DNA of 29,124 nucleotides from an uncultured Collinsella sp. (GTDB lineage: Bacteria > Actinomycetota > Coriobacteriia > Coriobacteriales > Coriobacteriaceae), in contig URTD01000006.1 in NCBI GenBank assembly GCA_900550735.1, positions 1-29,124 of the forward strand. Direction: 5' to 3'. This document shows positions 17,576-22,897 of the stretch, piece after piece (position 1 is the stretch's first letter; every line of letters starts with the position of its first letter). Made by a program: the position numbers and the translations under genes. The notes below the pieces were generated by a model. It worked only from the letters and a program-made list of their open reading frames with translations. It searched no databases and was not told where the DNA came from.

Positions 17576-18661
17576 ATGAAGCCACGTAACATTGCCATCG
17601 CCTGCGGTGTCGCGGGAGTCGCCGTCGGCCTTGCCGCTGCCACCGGTATCGTTTATCACAAGCAAATCAAGTCCGCCGCGTCGCTCAAACGCTTGACCGG
17701 CTACGCGGATGGCTATGACCTGTACGCAATCGACATCGCCTACGACTACGATCTTGATCGCATCATCGCCGCTGGCGTGCGCGACGACCAGGCCTACATC
17801 GATGCCGTGGTGGCGCAGGTGCTGCCCGGTGTGCCGATACATGTCCAGGCGCCCCAGTTTGCCTGCAGCGCTTTTGTCGCCGTAGATGCCGAAGGCCGCG
17901 TGCGCACCGGTCGCAATTACGACTTTAAGGACGACACCTCGGCGCTGCTGGTGCGCAATCACCCACGTGGCGGCTATGCCTCCATCGGGTTTGCCGCCCT
18001 TAACAACCTGGGCGATAACACTCCGCTTGACTCCGTCGCCGGACGCGCCGCCGCACTCATGGGCCCGTTTGCCCAGCTCGACGGTGTTAACGAATGCGGC
18101 GTGTCCATTGCCGTACTCACTCTGGACTCCAAGCCCTGTGACCAGGACGCGCAACGCCCCGTCATCAATACCTCGCTCGCCATCCGCCTGGTGCTCGACC
18201 GTGCCGCCACCACGCAAGAAGCTGTCGACCTGCTTTCCGCCTACGACATGCACGCCATGGCAGGACGCGATTACCACTTCTTTATCAACGACGCCGCCGG
18301 TGACGCGCGCGTAGTAGAGTGGGATCCGCGCGATCCGGACCGTGCTTTCAAAGCGACTCCTGTACGCCAGGTTACGAACTTCTACGCCTGCTATGGCGAC
18401 GAAGCGCTGCCCAACCAAAAGAATGGCGAGCTGGGCCATGGTAAAGAGCGCGCCATCGCAATCGCCGATGTCCTTGACGCCCATGTCGGTGCCCAGGACG
18501 AGGCAGTCGCTTGGAAGGCCCTACGCGCTGCAGCGCAAGAACCCAATCCGAAAGACATCACCAGCAATACGCAATGGTCGGTCGTCTTTGACAATACCGA
18601 ACCCGCCGCCGCCATTACGCTGCGCCGCCACTGGGGCGACGTCGACGCCTTCGCACTGTAA
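17576..18661 (+). CDS. Membrane-anchored choloylglycine-hydrolase-like Ntn hydrolase (linear amide C-N hydrolase)
   Basis: A 361-residue protein with an N-terminal hydrophobic segment (~5-27), so probably anchored to or secreted across the membrane. The Ntn core appears to begin at Cys97 (QFACSAF). Arg113 and Asp116 in TGRNYDF lie 16 and 19 residues after it, exactly the spacing of Cys2, Arg18 and Asp21 in bile salt hydrolases. NECGVSIAVLTL and a later INTSLAIR fit the family. This implies removal of a ~96-residue propeptide, probably by autoproteolysis, to free Cys97. Substrates could be conjugated bile acids, penicillin-V-like amides or N-acyl amino acids; sequence alone does not decide. 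The start follows GAGAGGAG. Confidence 0.85.
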   Translation: MKPRNIAIACGVAGVAVGLAAATGIVYHKQIKSAASLKRLTGYADGYDLYAIDIAYDYDLDRIIAAGVRDDQAYIDAVVAQVLPGVPIHVQAPQFACSAFVAVDAEGRVRTGRNYDFKDDTSALLVRNHPRGGYASIGFAALNNLGDNTPLDSVAGRAAALMGPFAQLDGVNECGVSIAVLTLDSKPCDQDAQRPVINTSLAIRLVLDRAATTQEAVDLLSAYDMHAMAGRDYHFFINDAAGDARVVEWDPRDPDRAFKATPVRQVTNFYACYGDEALPNQKNGELGHGKERAIAIADVLDAHVGAQDEAVAWKALRAAAQEPNPKDITSNTQWSVVFDNTEPAAAITLRRHWGDVDAFAL

Positions 18662-18729
18662 GGACCCAGGCTCGTCGACCTTACGCTCGCCTGACGTTGT
18701 TTACATTTCTATACGCTTGAGCTAACACG

Positions 18730-18763
18730 TTTTACCCCCGTATCAACAGTGTGCGGGGGTAAA
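18730..18763 (+). terminator. Hairpin between the Ntn hydrolase and phosphofructokinase genes
   Basis: TTTACCCCCG pairs with CGGGGGTAAA across a 14-nt loop. There is no long T-run on the plus strand, so it may end transcripts weakly or act in the pfkA leader. Confidence 0.55.
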
Positions 18764-18801
18764 CTTATGCGCATGTTATAACTTGCCCGGAAGGATTCAC
18801 C

Positions 18802-19881
18802 ATGCTTAGGATCGGTCTTCTTACTAGTGGCGGCGACTGCCAGGCGCTCAACGCCACCATGCGCGGCATCGTCAAAACGCTTATGACCAATAGCGAAGAA
18901 CCTATCGAGATCTATGGTTTTGAGGACGGCTACCAGGGCCTTATCTACAGCAGGTTCCGCGTCATGACGCCCGCCGATTTTAGCGGTATCCTCACCCGCG
19001 GCGGCACCATCCTGGGCACGAGCCGCACACCGTTCAAGCGTCTGGATACCCCCGAGGCCGATGGTGTCGAGAAGGTGCCGGCGATGGTCCACACCTATCA
19101 TAAGCTGCAGCTCGACTGCCTGTTTATGCTGGGCGGTAACGGCTCCACCAAGACCGCCAACCGCCTGCGCGAAGAGGGCCTCAACGTTATCGCCCTGCCC
19201 AAGACCATCGATAACGACACCTGGGGCACCGAGCTGACGTTTGGCTTTACGAGCGCCATCGACGTCGCCACCAAGTGCATCGACGACATCCACACCACCG
19301 CTTCGAGCCACGGTCGCGTGTTCGTTATCGAGATCATGGGCCACAAGGTTGGCTGGATCCCGTTGTACGCCGGCGTCGCGGGCGGCGCGGATGTCATCTT
19401 GATCCCCGAAATCCCCTACGACATGGATAACGTCATCAAGACCATCGAGCATCGCATGGAGACCGGCAGCCGCTTTACCATCGTGGCCGTCGCCGAGGGC
19501 GCTATCTCCAAGGAGGACGCAGCGCTGTCCAAGAAGGAGTACAAGAAGAAGCTCGCCGAGCGCACGAGCCCGTCGATCGTCTACGACATCGCCAAGGAGA
19601 TCGAGGCCAAGACCGGTCGCGAGACCCGCGTCGCCATCCCCGGTCACACGCAGCGCGGCGGCCAGCCCGACGCTCAGGACCGCATCTTTGCGACCCAGTG
19701 CGGCGTCGAGGCGGCACTGGGCTGCCTGCGCGGCGAGTTTGGCTACATGATTGCCCTGCGCGATGGAAAGATGTGCCACATGCCGCTCGAGGAGGTCGCC
19801 GGCAAGCTCAAGTATGTCGATCCCCAGAGCGACCTGGTGCGCGAGGCCAAGGCGTTGGGCATCAGCTTCGGCGACGAATAG
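18802..19881 (+). CDS. pfkA: 6-phosphofructokinase (phosphoryl donor uncertain, mixed signature)
   Basis: A 359-residue enzyme for the committed step of glycolysis. Key segments: TSGGDCQALNA at 8-18, GGNGS at 111-115, PKTIDND at 133-139 with catalytic Asp137, and MGHKVGWIPLYAG near 180-200. The two donor-diagnostic positions are mixed: Gly114 (ATP-type, E. coli Gly104) and Lys134 (PPi-type, E. coli position 124). This combination is known from the intermediate, group III type PFKs, where both ATP and PPi enzymes occur. E. coli Asp103, a Mg-ATP contact, is Asn113 here. The ribosome site GGAAGGA is strong. Its last codons lie inside a long inverted repeat. Confidence 0.92.
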   Translation: MLRIGLLTSGGDCQALNATMRGIVKTLMTNSEEPIEIYGFEDGYQGLIYSRFRVMTPADFSGILTRGGTILGTSRTPFKRLDTPEADGVEKVPAMVHTYHKLQLDCLFMLGGNGSTKTANRLREEGLNVIALPKTIDNDTWGTELTFGFTSAIDVATKCIDDIHTTASSHGRVFVIEIMGHKVGWIPLYAGVAGGADVILIPEIPYDMDNVIKTIEHRMETGSRFTIVAVAEGAISKEDAALSKKEYKKKLAERTSPSIVYDIAKEIEAKTGRETRVAIPGHTQRGGQPDAQDRIFATQCGVEAALGCLRGEFGYMIALRDGKMCHMPLEEVAGKLKYVDPQSDLVREAKALGISFGDE

Positions 19882-20057
19882 CCTCGGCTGTAACCGCCCC
19901 CATCGGAGGCCCCAGGGCTTACCTCCCAAATCGTCCTCGGACATGTCAGGATCCCGCCGTGCGCTTCGCGCGGCGGGGTCCTTCCGTCCTGCGGAAAGAT
20001 TTGGGAGGTAAGCCCTGGGGCCTCCTGCGGTAACTAGGGAGGCCGAGGCTATTCGTC
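19873..20057. repeat. Long 185-nt inverted repeat that includes the end of pfkA
   Basis: Three nested stems share one axis: an outer 16-bp perfect pair (gacgaatagcctcggc at 19873-19888 with its complement at 20042-20057), a 28-bp perfect pair (19905-19932 with 19998-20025) and an inner hairpin (19949-19981). The left outer arm contains the last pfkA codons and its TAG stop. It may serve as a strong terminator or be a miniature element that copied the gene end. Confidence 0.9.
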
Positions 20058-20063
20058 TTCTTG

Positions 20064-20314
20064 CTACGGGTGCCTGGGGTAGGATGCGGCGTGCATTTTT
20101 GGGAGTATTCAGCAGCCGAGGGTGCCTGCATACTGGATTTTGGGCGAAAGGCAGGCACCATGGGCCGCGTTCTGTAAAAAATGGCCAGCTCTTGAGGCAT
20201 TGGGGGTCCAGGACCAGGGCATTCAGCGCGGTTTTGTGCACCCGTTCCCGCGCCCGCGGACTCCGGGATGCTGAATACTCCGAAATTTGCACGGCGCCCC
20301 TGGGTTACCCGTAG
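20064..20314. repeat. 251-bp terminal-inverted-repeat element, copy 1
   Basis: Starts CTACGGGT and ends ACCCGTAG. The ends are imperfect inverted repeats of about 55 bp sharing CTACGGGT, CGTGCA and GGAGTATTCAGCA. Inside is a 9-bp hairpin (GGTGCCTGC at 20121 with GCAGGCACC at 20151). The second copy is at 22539-22790. No convincing gene inside; probably a MITE-like element or structured RNA. Confidence 0.8.
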
Positions 20315-20440
20315 GCAAAAAGCAACCGCCCCGCCGAAATATGCAATCGGCAGGACGGTTTATGCAATTTAGTGGCTGTGGGCGCGTCGGTGGCTCGCTA
20401 CAGCTTGAATCCCAGAACGGGTTACTCGGCGCTCTTAAAA
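20315..20440. repeat. Extended homology beyond the TIR element: degenerate terminator plus remnant of a permease 3' end
   Basis: Matches 22791-22920, the downstream flank and last codons of the FtsX-type permease gene. It contains a degenerate hairpin (20324-20360), the conserved stretch cttgaatcccagaac and, on the minus strand, codons for KSAE followed by TAA. It therefore looks like a duplicated permease 3' end without the gene. Confidence 0.7.
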
Positions 20441-20455
20441 GCGCCGAGTAACCCG
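20418..20455. repeat. Perfect 16-bp hairpin at the end of the duplicated block
   Basis: CGGGTTACTCGGCGCT and AGCGCCGAGTAACCCG are perfectly complementary around a 6-nt loop. The left arm is the remnant permease end; the right arm is an inverted copy of it and has no counterpart in the other block. Confidence 0.85.
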
Positions 20456-20534
20456 CCAAAAAGGGACAGGTTCATCTTTGGCAGGTTAATCTGGGCAAAC
20501 GCCGGACAACCATTAGGTGGCCCGGCGTTTGCCC
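20456..20534 (-). repeat. REP-like repeat, copy 4, followed by a 13-bp hairpin
   Basis: CCAAAAAGGGACAGGTTC, then TTTGGCAGGTTAATCTGGGC, is the reverse complement of the other REP-like copies. It runs into GGGCAAACGCCGG (20493-20505), perfectly inverted at 20522-20534. Confidence 0.8.
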
Positions 20535-20567
20535 CGCTTTGCTGGGAATGTCTGTCGTTCAGTGCTC

Positions 20568-20888
20568 TTACTGGCCAGTCCAGTGTTGCGCATAGCTTTT
20601 AATGTCTTCGGTAAAACCATCAAGATCGTCGAGGGTAATCACGCTGTCGATAAGCAAATTAGCTATCTCACGGTGCATTGTACTGCGGCGAAGGTCGTTC
20701 ACCAGCACTCCTGAGGACAGCTTATCCCTATTGATACGCTCTTCTAGTGCCCAAAATCTACTGGACGCTTCGCTGTCGCCGTTCAGCATCTCAACGTACT
20801 GGCCGATGAGCTTTTCCATATAACGTTCTTGCCATTGGGGAAGCATTTTCTTAAACAGCTTCCAGTCGCTTTCGGCTACGTCGCGCAT
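20568..20888 (-). CDS. Small hypothetical protein, 106 residues
   Basis: A charged, mostly helical soluble protein (MRDVAESDWKLFKKMLPQWQ at the start, RFWALEERINRD in the middle). It resembles small uncharacterised proteins of gut Firmicutes and Actinobacteria with a WKLFKxxLPxWQExYM start; no function is known to me and no transmembrane segment or catalytic motif is visible. The start is well supported by GGAGGA five bases upstream. It lies alone between repeat clusters, with no partner gene close by. Confidence 0.7.
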   Translation of the reverse strand: MRDVAESDWKLFKKMLPQWQERYMEKLIGQYVEMLNGDSEASSRFWALEERINRDKLSSGVLVNDLRRSTMHREIANLLIDSVITLDDLDGFTEDIKSYAQHWTGQ

Positions 20889-21011
20889 ATGTCCTCCGCT
20901 CGCTAAACGGGCTTTTCCATTTGCCTTTCATTCTATTTGGTTTTCGTTCGCGGGCGTAGATGAGAGGCTCTCTTTAGCCTTCGAGATTGGGCCTGAATGG
21001 GTCGTATGCCA

Positions 21012-21161
21012 CAAAACGGGCCTATCTACTACGTTTAATTGGATACCCTCAACCATGCCGGGAAAACGAAAAATAAAACCGCAGGTAGAAGGCCTGTCGA
21101 TTTTCGAAAAAGGCGGTCATGGTTGGCCCCATCGAGTTAAACGTAGTAAATAGGCCCTTTT
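21012..21161. repeat. 150-bp element with ~48-bp terminal inverted repeats (GGGCCTAT-TACTACGTTTAA)
   Basis: The left arm (21012-21060) has GGGCCTATCTACTACGTTTA and ends in CAACCATGCCG; the right arm (21114-21161) is its inverted copy with about nine differences. The 50-bp centre has no open frame. The layout fits a non-autonomous MITE. Confidence 0.8.
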
Positions 21162-21219
21162 CTTGGCGCGCGGTCAGCTCAATGCTAATCTCCGTGCCGG
21201 AACTGACCCAGTTGTTTGT

Positions 21220-21288
21220 AAGTTGCGGTGATATACGGACTGTTTGGCGCTTTGGAGTCTCAAAACAGTCCCTATATCACCGCAACTT
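21220..21288. repeat. Palindromic repeat, AGTTGCGGTGATATAG family, copy 2
   Basis: AAGTTGCGGTGATATACGGA and the following CTGTTT are inverted at 21262-21288 with one difference. Only the terminal arms are shared with copy 1; the centre differs. Confidence 0.88.
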
Positions 21289-21337
21289 GGAAGGGACGGG
21301 CGGTGTCGGATGAGTGGCGCTGGCGGGTTAGGGCGGT

Positions 21338-21469
21338 TTAGGCCTGTTTGCGGTGCTTCCATTGTTTGCGGCACCAGTGCATAAGCGCTTTTACGATGGG
21401 AATCGTGATGAGGATGACCCATGCGGGATGGGGCTGTCCCAGGCAGAGCCACATGTAGAGGAACCAAGT
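21338..21469 (-). pseudogene. Detached in-frame C-terminal tail of the XRE/membrane protein
   Basis: After the TGA at 21470-21472 the same frame continues for 43 codons to a TAA at 21338-21340. It encodes a hydrophobic helix and a basic end (TWFLYMWLCLGQPHPAW, then VILITIPIVKALMHWCRKQW). The composition is that of a true membrane-protein tail, so the TGA probably interrupts an older longer gene. Confidence 0.7.
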
Positions 21470-22258
21470 TCAGGCAGCTGCCGGGTAGACGGCGTCGACA
21501 AGCTTTGACAGATGACGTCGGTCGATGAAATCGCCAAGCGCGTAGTAGACGGGAATCAAAAAGACGAGGAAAAGTCCCGTAGTCCACACGCCGCAAATAA
21601 TGCCGAGCGCCAGATAGGCGAGGGCGACAAGCACGGGGAAGGGGAACTTATTCCACGCGCGACCGAGCTTGGTGTGGAAATGCTTGCCATGATGGTCGAG
21701 CTTGTCGCGCGCCTCTTTCCAGCTGGAGAATTGTTCGCCGTCGATAACCACGGTGCCATCGGCATTGGTGTGCACGCTGTGCCCGTCGTCCTCTAGCGTG
21801 TCAATATGTACGCCGCCCGGCCCCACGTGCACCTCTTCACCCTTGCGGTCGTTGGTCACATGGATGCCGCTCCAGCCAACATGGACTTCCTCGCCTTTAT
21901 TGGGATCAATGACGTGGATGCCGCGCGCGAGGGAAATATCGACAAGTGGTTTGTCGCCGCAATCGGCGTGCTCAGTAGAAGCCTCAGCCTCGTCAGCCAC
22001 ATCCGCCGTCTCGGTGTCGGCACTGCCGTCCTCAAGGTCGTCGGCATCGCTAGCCGCTTCCCCATACAACAGCTCGTCCAACGACACGCCATACAGTGCG
22101 GCGAGCGCAATAAGGTTATCGGTATCGGGCGAGGATTCGCTGCGTTCCCATTTGCTGACAGCCTGGCGGCTTACGCCCAACTGGGCAGCAAGAGCCTCCT
22201 GGGAAAGACCGGCAGCTTTGCGGCGATCGACGAGGCGCTGTGCCATCGCAAGATCCAT
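21470..22258 (-). CDS. XRE-family regulator fused to a histidine-rich beta repeat and membrane segments, probably truncated by TGA
   Basis: 262 residues as read. The helix-turn-helix is at about 7-62 (GLSQEALAAQLGVSRQAVSK), then an acidic linker (68-100). A short internal repeat GIHVxDxxKGEEVHVG occurs twice (113-128 and 131-146), followed by a third partial GGVHIDT. Two hydrophobic segments follow (about 206-226 and 228-244). It resembles membrane-tethered XRE proteins that pair DNA binding with a sensor, but the ligand is unknown. The start at 22258 has AAAGGA upstream; an ATG at 22273 has none. A TGA at 21470-21472 removes a further hydrophobic tail that is still open in the same frame. 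Confidence 0.8.
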   Translation of the reverse strand: MDLAMAQRLVDRRKAAGLSQEALAAQLGVSRQAVSKWERSESSPDTDNLIALAALYGVSLDELLYGEAASDADDLEDGSADTETADVADEAEASTEHADCGDKPLVDISLARGIHVIDPNKGEEVHVGWSGIHVTNDRKGEEVHVGPGGVHIDTLEDDGHSVHTNADGTVVIDGEQFSSWKEARDKLDHHGKHFHTKLGRAWNKFPFPVLVALAYLALGIICGVWTTGLFLVFLIPVYYALGDFIDRRHLSKLVDAVYPAAA

Positions 22259-22443
22259 AGCAGTTCCTTTCATGTGGCGACCGTAATCGAATGAGCCGAG
22301 TATGCCGAGAACAACCGATAGCGACCACCATTTCTAGTTAGAATCTGCCCCAACCCTACCGCAACTACAAGTAGCAACCCCTAATGGCCTGTCATTTCAT
22401 GACAAATGTCAGTGCGCACAACAGCCAAGAGCTCTCTCAATAT

Positions 22444-22510
22444 GTTGCGTTGGAATAGTTTCTGTTTGGCATAGCAGAGCCATAAAACAGGAACTATTCC
22501 ACCGCAACTT
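22444..22510. repeat. Palindromic repeat, AGTTGCGGTGATATAG family, copy 3
   Basis: GTTGCGTTGGAATAGTTTCT, then GTTT, is inverted at 22484-22510 with about two differences. The core reads GGAATAGTTCCTGTTT rather than GATATAG, defining a variant subtype. Confidence 0.85.
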
Positions 22511-22538
22511 ACTATCAGGCCACGCGCCCGCAGAGTAG

Positions 22539-22790
22539 CTACGGGTGCCTAGGGTGGGGTGTGGCGTGCATTTTTGGGAGTATTCAGCAGCCGAGGATGC
22601 CTGCATACTGGATTTTGGGCGAAAGGCAGGCACTATGGGCCGCATCCTGTAAAAAATGATCGGTCCTCGAGGCACTGGGGGCTCAGAATCAAGGCTTTCG
22701 GCGTGGTTTTGCACTCCCATTCCCGCGCCCGCGGACCCCGGGACGCTGAATACTCCGGAATTTGCACGGCGCCCCCTGGGGTACCTGTGG
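22539..22790. repeat. 252-bp terminal-inverted-repeat element, copy 2
   Basis: Same organisation as 20064-20314: CTACGGGT start, GGAGTATTCAGC arms and the internal GTGCCTGC/GCAGGCAC hairpin region (the copy has one change, ATGCCTGC). Its downstream flank is the terminator and 3' end of the FtsX-type permease gene. Confidence 0.8.
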
Positions 22791-22838
22791 GCAAAAAGCA
22801 ACCGCCCCGTCAAAGTATGCATTTGGCGGGGCGGTTTA
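22791..22838 (-). terminator. Terminator of the FtsX-type exporter operon
   Basis: On the minus strand AACCGCCCCG and CGGGGCGGTT (22800-22809 with 22827-22836) form a stem followed by GCTTTTTGCC. It lies about 60 bp after the permease stop codon. Confidence 0.8.
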
Positions 22839-22897
22839 TGCAAAAATGCTGCTGCGGGCGCGTCGGCAGCTCGCTAGAACTTGAATCCCAGGACAGG

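Larger units (their letters stand above)
20889..21337. other. 449-bp gene-free stretch holding two palindromic elements
   Basis: It contains the 150-bp element at 21012-21161 and a copy of the AGTTGCGGTGATATAG family at 21220-21288. Nothing supportable was seen in the remaining sequence. Confidence 0.6.
22259..22897. other. 639-bp gene-free stretch holding a palindrome and the second copy of the duplicated block
   Basis: It contains the palindrome at 22444-22510, the TIR element at 22539-22790 and the permease terminator at 22800-22836. The first ~180 bp upstream of the XRE gene presumably holds its promoter, but no clear hexamers were assigned. Confidence 0.6.

Noticed and set aside
16140..17579. 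Open frame of nearly 480 codons antisense to the M18 peptidase
   Set aside because: The minus strand shows all metal ligands of M18; the plus frame has no recognisable domain.
20084..20314. 76-codon open frame with a similar counterpart at 22559 (MxRAFLGVFSSRGCLHTGF)
   Set aside because: It lies wholly inside the TIR element, has no ribosome site, and differences between copies change many amino acids; a conserved DNA or RNA structure explains the similarity better.
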